A stretch of 6,385 nt of DNA from Clostridia bacterium (GCA_900757335.1 CAAENL010000222.1:1-6385); one strand, 5' to 3'; shown: positions 1 through 6,071, numbered from the stretch's first letter. The notes: generated by a model from the letters alone, not told the origin. Program-made: numbers and translations.

Positions 1-96
1 TATAATATATGATAAAATGAAAATTCTTATATTCAATTTAATAATATTTTATGTTATCTTCAAATATATAAATAATTTAATTTTATCTATTTTATT

Positions 97-128
97 AAGA
101 TCACACGACAAATTTTGTGTGGTCTTTT
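97..128 (+). terminator. Stem-loop with short T run, probable terminator of a gene to the left
   Basis: A 10-bp inverted repeat (97-106 with 117-126, one G-T wobble) encloses a 10-nt loop, and its 3' arm runs into TCTTTT on the plus strand. That orientation suits a plus-strand transcript entering from outside the window. No gene on that strand is visible in 1-96, which is almost pure A/T. The T run is short, so termination is inferred. It lies directly beside the terminator of the leftmost translocase. Confidence 0.45.
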
Positions 129-132
129 GAAT

Positions 133-165
133 AAAAAAACAACGCCCTTGACGAGCGTTGTTTTT
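133..165 (-). terminator. Rho-independent terminator of the downstream ATP/ADP translocase gene
   Basis: CAACGC (140-145) pairs with GCGTTG (155-160) around a 9-nt loop. The stem is flanked by seven A (133-139) and five T (161-165). Read on the minus strand, the stem is followed by seven T and lies about 15 nt past the stop codon at 180, as expected of an intrinsic terminator. The flanking A and T runs can also pair, so the element may work in both directions and separate the translocase from traffic coming from the left. Confidence 0.75.
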
Positions 166-179
166 AATAATATAAGGTA

Positions 180-1700
180 TTATTGTTTTTCAGCAGCTGC
201 TTGTTCTGCTACTTTAGCTTCATATCTTTTGCTAAGTCCGCACACAGATGCAATCCATCCTACTACGGTAACTGCAAAAATCGGAACAACTGTGTACAAG
301 TGTGCTGATACTCTGCTTCCTACTGAAACTATGTTTGTGAGAACGTATATAATTGTGGAAGCTCCGGCTTTACCTGCACGTCCTCCGATAACTTCAACCG
401 CTGCTTGACCTTTGGTTTTTGTATCGTCATCAAGCGGTCTGTAAGCCATGTTTTTGGTGGAATCGAACAAACAGTATTTGATACTTTTTACTAAAGCGTC
501 TACTACAAGTCCAACCCAAATTGCCATCATAGGTACAGATACTCCAAAGAGCTCTTTTCCGCCGTTTTTACCATAAAGAATTAATGAGAAGAACACTCCG
601 CCGAGTGTAAGCATTACAATTGGAGTAATAATTGCTGAAATTTTCCAGCTAAATTTTCTGAGAACGTTTGTGCTTAAAAGTGTTGCACAGATCGTAAGTA
701 TACCGGTCGTTATGGAAAGTCTGCCCATCATTTGTGCATATTCCCCGGCACCTTTTAAACTGGCTCTCATTTGCTCTTTCCAAACTACTTCTGTGAAATT
801 AATGGAGATACCATATGCGATTACCAAAACTGCAATTAATCCGATATAGGGTGATGTAAACAAAATTTTGATACCTTCAGCAATTCCAACTTTAGCTTTT
901 TTCTTTTTGGTTTTGACTTCTGAAGGATCATAAAATCTTGGATCTTTCAAAACAACTTTATTAATGAAATAGAATATTCCCATTGTTGCAAATGCAAACA
1001 AAATGCAAAGTCCGACGAGAATTCTTACGTTTTTGTCAAATTCGGCACCTTTTGTTTTAGACATACTTCCGAGAATTCCGCCCGAAAGAATAACACCAAT
1101 ATTTGCAATCAAAGCGTAAAGACCATAAAATCTTTTAACTTCATTCTTTTTGGTCACTTCATTTGCAAACTGCCAGAAAAGTGAAGAAATTGCGATTGTT
1201 CCCCAAATTTCGGAGAAAATATAGAATAATGTATAAGCCCAGTTGGTAAGGCAAGGAATGATATAGTAGAAAAATCCCGGCCATGAAGCCTGCATTCTTT
1301 TTACCGTATCGGCATTTGCGTGAATAGCGGAAGCATTAGGGAACAAAAACAAAACAAAAATTGCATAGAACGCGATAAAAATTGAAACCATTATATAAAA
1401 TGTTTTGTAGCTTCCAAATTTACCTATGAGGTATGTAAACAACATAACTACTAAAAATGCTGCCGGCATAACGAACCATAATTTAAGAACCGGAATAAGT
1501 TCAGTTCCTCCACACACTGCGTATTTTTGAATAAATACGTCTTTGAGGTCTCTTACCATTGTGTAAACAAACAAAATGCAGAACATAAGAAAACTCATAG
1601 GAAGAAATTTCTTGAGTTCGTAATTGTGAATTGGCCACAAAATTTGTTGAAATTTGTTAAATTCAGGCTTTTGTGAAACGCCTTGTGATGACTCACTCAT
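180..1700 (-). CDS. tlc: ATP/ADP translocase (Tlc/NTT family), second gene of the tandem pair
   Basis: A multi-pass inner-membrane nucleotide transporter of 506 residues, close to the usual size of about 500 for Rickettsia and Chlamydia NTTs. Family members exchange ATP for ADP or move other nucleotides; the substrate cannot be read from sequence. Family landmarks in order: LWPI and KKFLP near 21-34, R50-DLKD with Lys53, SEIWG with Glu164, SLFWQFAN at 173-180, VLKDPRFYDP at 250-259, NFTEVVWK with Glu304, KSIKYCLFD with Lys405/Lys408, and TKGQAAVEVIGGRAGKAG at 429-446. Lys53, Glu164, Glu304 and one of the later lysines match the charged residues known to be essential in characterised NTTs. A basic loop (263-270) lies mid-protein. 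I chose the ATG at 1700 because AAGGAG is 8 nt upstream and the paralogue starts at the same residue; a TTG one codon earlier is possible. It follows its paralogue by 150 bp and ends at the terminator at 133-165. Confidence 0.93.
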   Translation of the reverse strand: MSESSQGVSQKPEFNKFQQILWPIHNYELKKFLPMSFLMFCILFVYTMVRDLKDVFIQKYAVCGGTELIPVLKLWFVMPAAFLVVMLFTYLIGKFGSYKTFYIMVSIFIAFYAIFVLFLFPNASAIHANADTVKRMQASWPGFFYYIIPCLTNWAYTLFYIFSEIWGTIAISSLFWQFANEVTKKNEVKRFYGLYALIANIGVILSGGILGSMSKTKGAEFDKNVRILVGLCILFAFATMGIFYFINKVVLKDPRFYDPSEVKTKKKKAKVGIAEGIKILFTSPYIGLIAVLVIAYGISINFTEVVWKEQMRASLKGAGEYAQMMGRLSITTGILTICATLLSTNVLRKFSWKISAIITPIVMLTLGGVFFSLILYGKNGGKELFGVSVPMMAIWVGLVVDALVKSIKYCLFDSTKNMAYRPLDDDTKTKGQAAVEVIGGRAGKAGASTIIYVLTNIVSVGSRVSAHLYTVVPIFAVTVVGWIASVCGLSKRYEAKVAEQAAAEKQ

Positions 1701-1720
1701 CAAATATGCTCCTTTACAAA

Positions 1721-1748
1721 TTTATATTTTACTTACTGAAAAAATCAA
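1721..1748 (-). promoter_or_regulatory. Weak candidate promoter for the downstream translocase
   Basis: On the minus strand TTGATT (1743-1748, 4 of 6) lies 16 bp from TATAAA (1721-1726, 5 of 6). Transcription would start near 1715, leaving a leader of about 15 nt that just includes the AAGGAG ribosome site. It would allow the second translocase to be expressed apart from the first. In DNA this AT-rich such matches occur often by chance. Confidence 0.3.
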
Positions 1749-1824
1749 CCGACCTGACTAAATCACATACTCTCTAAAATTTTAAACTCTACGTTGATGT
1801 AATTTAGAACAGGTCGTCAAGGTT
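1739..1824 (-). terminator. Long hairpin followed by six T between the two translocase genes (terminator or attenuator)
   Basis: In the minus-strand transcript GACCTG (1815-1810) pairs with CAGGTC (1756-1751). Inside that, an 11-bp helix (1807-1797 with 1768-1758, one U-G wobble) closes a 28-nt loop. An outer AACC/GGTT helix (1824-1821 with 1750-1747) can add on across a 5-nt bulge. Two bases later come six T (1744-1739). The wobble becomes a C-A mismatch on the plus strand, so the minus RNA folds better. The element sits 27 nt past the stop of the upstream translocase and 39 nt before the start of the downstream one. It may end or dampen read-through, or protect the upstream mRNA from 3' decay. 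Confidence 0.55.
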
Positions 1825-1850
1825 AATTAAAAGCTCTACAGTTAAAATTA

Positions 1851-3359
1851 TTATTTGGAATTATTTTCTGCAACTTTAGCTTCATATTTCTTACTAAGAT
1901 TGAATAAAGAACTAATCCATCCTGCAACTGTAATACCGAGAATTGCGGTAATAGCTACTAAGTGATCTGTAAGTTGCGAACCTGCAGAAACAACACTGAT
2001 AAGGAACGTTTGAATCAAAGATGCACCGGCTTTACCTGCACGGCCTCCGATAACTTCAACCGCTGCTTGACCTTTAGTCCTGGTTTCTTCATCAAGCGGT
2101 ACATAAGCCATATTTTTTGTAGCATCAAACAAACAATACTTAACACTCTTTGAAAGAGAGTCTTGTGCAAGACCAAACCAAACTGCAAGTACGACAAAAT
2201 TAATTCCGAAAATCGTTGGGGAAACATATTTACCATAAAGAACTATAGCAAAGAAAATTCCTCCAAAAGTTGCAAGAATGACTGCCGGAACAAGTGCTGC
2301 TGTTCTCCATTTGGCTTTTCTCAAAATATTTTGACCAAACAAAGAAACTATGATAGTAAGAACACCTGTAAGCATTGAAAGATTTGCCATCATGTCTGTA
2401 TATTCTGTAGGATCTGAGAAATAAATTTTCATGTATTTTTTCCAAACTACTTCGCAGAAGTTAATTGCGATACCGTAAGAAATAACAATAGCACAAATTA
2501 AGAGCAAGTAACGAGATTTACCAAGCATTTTTATGCCGTCCATAACGCCGACTTTTTCTTTTTTCTTCTTAGATTTAACTTGAGTTGGATCATACAAAGT
2601 AGGATCTTTAAGAACTACAGAATTAATATACCAGTACATAGCCATTGTAGCAATACCAAACACTATGCATCCACCGATGAGGATGTAAATGTATAAATCA
2701 TTTGCTTTGAACATTTTAGAAATTGTTTTAAGTGATCCACCCGAAAGCAAAACACCTACATTTCCAATAATTGCATAAAGGCCGAAGAACCTCTTAACTT
2801 CGTTTTTCATTGTTACTTGATATGCAAATTGCCAGAAAAGTGAAGAAATTGCCATTGTTCCCCAAAGTTCAGAAAGAACATAGAATAAGGTAATTGACCA
2901 GTTAGTTAGGCACGGGATAATCCAGTGGAAGAATCCAGGCCATGAAGCTTGCATAGCTTTAACTGTAGCTTCACCCGGATGAAGCATTGCACGGCATGGG
3001 AACAATACCGTTATAAACAATACATAAAAGCCCATGAATGCAGAAACCATTATGTAAAATGTTTTTTGGAATCCAAATTTGTTAAGAAGTGCTGCATACA
3101 CTATAACTAACAAGAAAGCCATTGGCATAACAAACCAAAGTTTGAGCTGAGAAATTAACTCAGTTCCTCCGCAAACCGCGTAATATTGAACTAATGTGTC
3201 TTTTAAGTCCCTAACCATTGTGTAAACAAACAAAATAAAGAACATCAAAAAGCTCATCGGAAGGAACTTTTTGAGTTCATGATTGTGAATTGGCCACAAA
3301 ATTTGTTGAAACTTGTTAAATTCAGGCTTTTGTGAAACGCCTTGCGATGAATCGCTCAT
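1851..3359 (-). CDS. tlc: ATP/ADP translocase (Tlc/NTT family), first gene of the tandem pair
   Basis: A 502-residue paralogue of the neighbouring translocase, also expected to be an inner-membrane nucleotide exchanger with about 12 membrane spans. The same landmarks are present: LWPI (21-24), KKFLP (30-34), DLKD with Lys53, SELWG with Glu164, SLFWQFAY (173-180), VLKDPTLYDP (249-258), NFCEVVWK with Glu303, KSVKYCLFD with Lys404/Lys407, and the GQAAVEVIGGRAGKAGAS block (430-447). The first 54 residues differ from the sister protein at only three positions, but the membrane core has diverged clearly, so the two may differ in substrate or affinity. The ATG at 3359 has AAAAGGAG 10 nt upstream. 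It is probably transcribed from 3631-3659 with a long leader, and is the promoter-proximal gene of the pair. Confidence 0.93.
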   Translation of the reverse strand: MSDSSQGVSQKPEFNKFQQILWPIHNHELKKFLPMSFLMFFILFVYTMVRDLKDTLVQYYAVCGGTELISQLKLWFVMPMAFLLVIVYAALLNKFGFQKTFYIMVSAFMGFYVLFITVLFPCRAMLHPGEATVKAMQASWPGFFHWIIPCLTNWSITLFYVLSELWGTMAISSLFWQFAYQVTMKNEVKRFFGLYAIIGNVGVLLSGGSLKTISKMFKANDLYIYILIGGCIVFGIATMAMYWYINSVVLKDPTLYDPTQVKSKKKKEKVGVMDGIKMLGKSRYLLLICAIVISYGIAINFCEVVWKKYMKIYFSDPTEYTDMMANLSMLTGVLTIIVSLFGQNILRKAKWRTAALVPAVILATFGGIFFAIVLYGKYVSPTIFGINFVVLAVWFGLAQDSLSKSVKYCLFDATKNMAYVPLDEETRTKGQAAVEVIGGRAGKAGASLIQTFLISVVSAGSQLTDHLVAITAILGITVAGWISSLFNLSKKYEAKVAENNSK

Positions 3360-3569
3360 TTAAAACATACTCCTTTTCAAATATTATAAATTGTGCTGCT
3401 GACAAAGAAAACGGCTTAACCACATCCTCTCAGTACAAATTTTTTATAAAAGTAACAGTCTCTGATTAGGCGATTAAAAGATCCTTATAAAATTCTTTTT
3501 ACGCAGTTTTGATATAATCTATTACAAACAACATAAAAAAATTCCTAAACCGCTTAACAAAGACAAAAA

Positions 3570-3612
3570 TACGCTCGAAAGTTCCAATGATCTTTACGCT
3601 CGAAACTTTCAA
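3570..3612 (-). repeat. Two imperfect 18-bp direct repeats, 25-bp period, in the translocase leader
   Basis: On the plus strand the copies are TACGCTCGAAAGTTCCAA (3570-3587) and TACGCTCGAAACTTTCAA (3595-3612), 16 of 18 identical. They lie about 12 to 55 nt downstream of the predicted start of minus-strand transcription. The changed bases let GAAAGTT (3577-3583) and AACTTTC (3604-3610) form an inverted pair. GCTCGA makes the copies stand out from the AT-rich surroundings. A pair of operator sites or a leader RNA element are both possible. Confidence 0.55.
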
Positions 3613-3630
3613 GTATCACTTATGTTTCAC

Positions 3631-3659
3631 ATTATAACAGTATACGACATTTATTACAA
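3631..3659 (-). promoter_or_regulatory. Probable sigma70-type promoter for the translocase pair
   Basis: On the minus strand TTGTAA (3654-3659, 4 of 6) is separated by exactly 17 bp from a perfect TATAAT (3631-3636). Transcription would start near 3624, leaving an untranslated leader of about 265 nt before the ATG at 3359. This is the best promoter match I found on that strand upstream of the translocases. Confidence 0.55.
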
Positions 3660-3775
3660 CTGTAATTTTTAATTTTTTATAATAATTTGCAAAATTTCTG
3701 CAATTAACAAAATTATTGTTTATTTCCAAATAAAATCATTATTTTACTTGCATTTAATTCACTTATTTGATAATA

Positions 3776-3784
3776 TGATATAAC
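3776..3784 (+). promoter_or_regulatory. Extended -10 promoter for rpmB-ogg
   Basis: TGATATAAC carries the TGn extension followed by TATAAC (3779-3784, 5 of 6). No good -35 box lies at the usual distance, which an extended -10 can tolerate. A start near 3791 gives a leader of about 76 nt. A rival match, TTGCAT (3749-3754) with 17 bp to TAATAT (3772-3777), overlaps it and is weaker. Confidence 0.45.
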
Positions 3785-3866
3785 AGGCGTAAATCGTAAA
3801 ATTTACAAAAAAATATTTAAGCTTGAAAACTTAAATTAAAATAACTTATGATAAGGAGATTGTGTC

Positions 3867-4055
3867 ATGGCAAAATGTCAGATTTGCGGAAAAGCAGCAT
3901 CATTTGGAATAAAGGTTTCTCACTCTCACAGACGTTCGAACAAAATGTGGAAACCGAATATCAGAAGAATTAAAGCGGTTATAAACGGAACTCCTACCCA
4001 TGTATACGCTTGCACAAGGTGTATGAGATCTCGCAAGACCGCGGCTAACGCTTAA
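3867..4055 (+). CDS. rpmB: 50S ribosomal protein L28
   Basis: A structural protein of the large ribosomal subunit, 62 residues, the normal length for the short bacterial L28. It starts MAKCQICGKA, continues with the VSHSHRRSNKMWKPNIRRI signature (17-35), and has NGTPTHVYACTRC at 40-52. Cys4/Cys7 and Cys49/Cys52 form the four-cysteine zinc ribbon of the zinc-binding (C+) L28 type. The tail after the last cysteine is basic (RSRK), as is usual. The ATG is preceded by AAGGAG at 8 nt. The ogg gene starts 16 bp after the stop and is probably on the same transcript. Confidence 0.97.
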   Translation: MAKCQICGKAASFGIKVSHSHRRSNKMWKPNIRRIKAVINGTPTHVYACTRCMRSRKTAANA

Positions 4056-4071
4056 AATTCGGCGGCGTTTC

Positions 4072-4902
4072 TTGAAATTTGAATCTTTAGAAAACAGCGT
4101 TATCTTAAAACAAACGAAGAACTTTGACCTTGATCAGACTTTTGATTGTGGTCAATGTTTTCGTTTTGAAAAAATTAATAACGTATTTGAGGGTATATCA
4201 AAAAATTATAGTGTAAAATTGATTCAAAACAATGATGAAATAACATTTTTAAGTACCAATCAAGGTGATTTTGAAAATTATTGGTATAATTATTTCGACC
4301 TAAGTACCGATTACGCCTTAATAGGAGAAAAATTATCACTGTTACATCCAATTTTAAAAGAAGCATATACTAATTGCAGCGGTATCAGAATACTAAAACA
4401 AGAACCGTGGGAAACATTGTGTTCGTTTATAATATCTCAAAACAATAACATACCCAGAATTAAAAAAATAATATCGTCACTTTGCTGTTTATACGGCGAA
4501 AAAACAAAAAACGGGTTTTTGTTTCCTAAAGTTGAAAAAATATCTTCTTTAAGTATTTCTCAGCTTGAGCCTATTCGAAGCGGATTTCGTGCGAAATACA
4601 TATTGGACGCCGCCAAGAAAGTTGCAAGCGGAGAAATAGATTTTGATCAAATAGAAAAATTGGACTACCTAGAAGCTAAAAACCTATTGATGAAAATTCA
4701 CGGAGTAGGTCCTAAAGTAGCGGATTGCGTTTTGCTTTATGGATTCCACAAATTGGAAGCTTTCCCTATGGATGTTTGGATGAAAAAAATAATGAACAAA
4801 TTTTTTAAAGACAAATCTCCTGAATTTTTTGGAGAATTTGCAGGAGTGGCTCAACAATATTTGTATCACTATACTCGAAGTAATCCTCAAATTTTAGATT
4901 GA
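4072..4902 (+). CDS. ogg: OGG1-type 8-oxoguanine DNA glycosylase/AP lyase
   Basis: A base-excision repair enzyme that removes 8-oxoguanine opposite C and can nick the resulting abasic site; 276 residues, close to the clostridial OGG proteins. The N-terminal OGG domain has FDCGQCFRF (24-32). The HhH-GPD part has SQNNNIPRI (122-130), matching the NNN loop of human OGG1, then GFRAKYI (171-177). The helix-hairpin-helix IHGVGPKVAD (209-218) carries the catalytic Lys215, and PMDVWMKK (232-239) carries the essential Asp234, both intact. The start is inferred: TTG at 4072 is the best-placed codon for the family N terminus, with only a weak GGCGG 6 nt upstream, and no ATG lies nearby. Translation may depend on ribosomes leaving rpmB 16 bp upstream. 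I saw no clear terminator after the stop. Confidence 0.92.
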   Translation: MKFESLENSVILKQTKNFDLDQTFDCGQCFRFEKINNVFEGISKNYSVKLIQNNDEITFLSTNQGDFENYWYNYFDLSTDYALIGEKLSLLHPILKEAYTNCSGIRILKQEPWETLCSFIISQNNNIPRIKKIISSLCCLYGEKTKNGFLFPKVEKISSLSISQLEPIRSGFRAKYILDAAKKVASGEIDFDQIEKLDYLEAKNLLMKIHGVGPKVADCVLLYGFHKLEAFPMDVWMKKIMNKFFKDKSPEFFGEFAGVAQQYLYHYTRSNPQILD

Positions 4903-5158
4903 AAAATTTATTTTATTATTACTTTTTGAGTTTGTTGATGGTAAAATTTTGCTGTTGTATAAATTTTTGTTTTTGAAAAAACTTGAGTATTAAAATTTTT
5001 GCATATGATAATCATTTCGCAGAAATTCAAAATTTTTACGTACAGACAATTATTTATTGCAAATCGTATACTCAGATGCAGTTATTAAACACATGATAAT
5101 GAATTTAATTTTCAAATTGTATGCATTTTATCTACTTCACGGTTCAAAAAAATCTTAT
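4903..5158. other. AT-rich intergenic region with no gene seen
   Basis: No credible reading frame lies here between the convergent ogg and peptidase genes. It contains a weak plus-strand hairpin (4994-5002 with 5019-5027, one wobble) that encloses the palindrome ATGATAATCAT (5005-5015) and is followed by CAAAATTTTTA. This could be a poor terminator for ogg. The rest is low-complexity A/T sequence. Confidence 0.4.
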
Positions 5159-5197
5159 AAAAAAGACAGGCTCGCAGCAATATTTGCGAATCTGTCT
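5159..5197 (-). terminator. Rho-independent terminator of the zinc metallopeptidase gene
   Basis: A strong stem pairs 5164-5176 with 5185-5197 (13 positions, one G-T wobble and one C-A mismatch) around an 8-nt loop. On the minus strand it runs straight into six T (5164-5159). It begins 27 nt past the peptidase stop codon. The plus-strand side has only a short TTTT some bases away, so it mainly serves the minus strand. Confidence 0.85.
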
Positions 5198-5224
5198 CTG
5201 TTTTATGTCAAACAAATATAAAAA

Positions 5225-5917
5225 CTAGTCTCTTCTACGTGAACGAGAAATAAAGATGAGTCTCAGAAGCGAAGCCAGTGAAGTAAGCATTGCGGCAACA
5301 TACGTAAACGCTGCGGCACTTAAGACCTCTTTCACACCTTTTTCTTCCTCGCGGCTCACAAGACCTTCTTCTTTAAGAGCTGCAAAAGCTCTGCGACTTG
5401 CGTTAAACTCCACAGGAAGAGTTACAAGCTGGAAAAGCACAGCCAAAGAATACAATGTTATTCCGAAATTTACAACGAAACTATACTTTACGGGCAAAAG
5501 CAAACCTATGAACACCAAAGGCATGGCAAGATTTGAACCTATCTGAACCACGGGTACAAGCATTTGACGAATTTTAAGAGGAGCATAATTTTTAGCATTT
5601 TGAACCGCATGACCTGCTTCGTGAGCACCAACGCTCAAAGACGCTATAGTTGAACGAGAATGCACATTTTCGGATAAAGCTATATGATTCGTTCGAGAAT
5701 CAAAATGGTCGCTGAAATATCCGCCTATTTTTCCAATTGACACACCCGAAACATTATTATGCTTTAAAACAGCTTCCGCGGATTCAACGCCGGTGAGTTT
5801 AGCCCCTATTTCGGAATATTTTTTAAAAGCTCTTTGAACTTTAAAGTGAGAATATAAAGGAATAATCAAAGCAAATATAAGATAAACAAAATAGCTTGAA
5901 TCGTAATAATAATACAT
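5225..5917 (-). CDS. yugP: YugP-type membrane zinc metallopeptidase (Zn_peptidase_2 family)
   Basis: A predicted membrane protease of 230 residues, the usual length for the family. A hydrophobic N-terminal segment (about 7-25) comes first, then a soluble part with GGYFSDHFDSRTNHIALSE (65-83). The zinc motif is H99-E-A-G-H103 within GAHEAGHAVQ, with Glu100 as catalytic base. Further membrane segments lie near 117-141, 146-168 and 199-223; Glu170 in PVEFNASRRA is a likely third zinc ligand. The physiological substrate of YugP-like proteins is not established. I chose ATG at 5917 because AGGAG is 7 nt upstream and YYYYDSSY aligns with the family start; an ATG six codons earlier (5935) has no ribosome site and would place this AGGAG inside the coding region. 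It has its own promoter and terminator and faces away from hsp20. Confidence 0.9.
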   Translation of the reverse strand: MYYYYDSSYFVYLIFALIIPLYSHFKVQRAFKKYSEIGAKLTGVESAEAVLKHNNVSGVSIGKIGGYFSDHFDSRTNHIALSENVHSRSTIASLSVGAHEAGHAVQNAKNYAPLKIRQMLVPVVQIGSNLAMPLVFIGLLLPVKYSFVVNFGITLYSLAVLFQLVTLPVEFNASRRAFAALKEEGLVSREEEKGVKEVLSAAAFTYVAAMLTSLASLLRLIFISRSRRRD

Positions 5918-5953
5918 ATTTTTTCTCCTATTCATTAAATACTGTTCGTGAGT

Positions 5954-5982
5954 ATTTTACCATAAAAGTATAATATTTTCAA
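5954..5982 (-). promoter_or_regulatory. Promoter of the zinc metallopeptidase gene
   Basis: On the minus strand TTGAAA (5977-5982, 5 of 6) is followed after exactly 17 bp by TAAAAT (5954-5959, 5 of 6), preceded by TGG, which makes an extended -10. Transcription should start near 5947, leaving a leader of about 30 nt. The heat-shock operator at 6029-6055 is 46 bp further upstream, so direct HrcA repression of this promoter is unlikely. Confidence 0.65.
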
Positions 5983-6028
5983 ATACGGTTAAACTTTAAA
6001 AGTGCTGAAAAAATATTTTTTAAAAAAA

Positions 6029-6055
6029 TTAGCACTCAGGGGTTGACACTGCTAA
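6029..6055 (+). promoter_or_regulatory. Degenerate CIRCE operator (HrcA site) upstream of hsp20
   Basis: A perfect left arm TTAGCACTC (6029-6037), a 9-bp spacer and CACTGCTAA (6047-6055) reproduce the CIRCE layout of 9-9-9. The right arm matches the consensus GAGTGCTAA at 7 of 9 positions. The site overlaps the -35 box of hsp20 (6043-6048), where bound HrcA would block RNA polymerase and release it after heat shock. CIRCE and HrcA are established for groE and dnaK operons; their use here is inferred from the match. Confidence 0.75.
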
Positions 6056-6071
6056 AAAGTGGTGCTACACT
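6043..6071 (+). promoter_or_regulatory. Sigma70-type promoter of hsp20
   Basis: A consensus TTGACA (6043-6048) is separated by 17 bp from TACACT (6066-6071, 4 of 6). The predicted start is near 6078, giving a leader of about 55 nt. The A/T-rich run at 6008-6030, including the 14-bp palindrome AAAAAATATTTTTT (6008-6021), lies partly where an UP element would act. The strong -35 and the overlapping CIRCE fit a promoter held off by a repressor rather than one needing an alternative sigma factor. Confidence 0.75.

Larger units (their letters stand above)
3360..3866. other. Divergent intergenic region between the translocases and rpmB
   Basis: This 507-bp stretch carries the minus-strand promoter (3631-3659) and leader on the left and the rpmB promoter (3776-3784) on the right. 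The part at 3660-3770 is very AT-rich with nothing further I can name. The rpmB leader has a 7-bp stem (3815-3821 with 3830-3836), A/T except for one G-C pair and probably weak. The translocase leader holds the tandem repeat and a possible 11-codon reading frame (3534-3499). I see no tRNA, and no riboswitch class that I recognise. Confidence 0.5.

Noticed and set aside
17..130. A 37-codon plus-strand reading frame at the left edge
   Set aside because: It is dominated by A/T-rich codons (Ile, Leu, Asn, Phe), has no ribosome site and runs through the terminator-like stem at 97-128. It looks like chance in AT-rich DNA.
115..408. A 97-codon plus-strand frame over the 3' end of the translocase
   Set aside because: It starts at GTG within a terminator stem and lies wholly opposite a well-supported gene. 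The protein has no recognisable family features.
3400..3460. CTGAGA on the minus strand, resembling the thi-box of a TPP riboswitch
   Set aside because: The other conserved segments (the ACC and CCTGATC parts and the closing P1 stem) are missing, and the gene downstream is a nucleotide transporter.
4054..4080. A terminator between rpmB and ogg
   Set aside because: Only a 5-bp A/T stem (4055-4059 with 4076-4080) can form, with no following T run, and it would include the ogg start. The short gap argues for co-transcription.
5256..5546. A 96-codon plus-strand frame opposite the zinc metallopeptidase
   Set aside because: It is antisense to a clear family member and has no ribosome site. Its composition follows from the overlapping gene.
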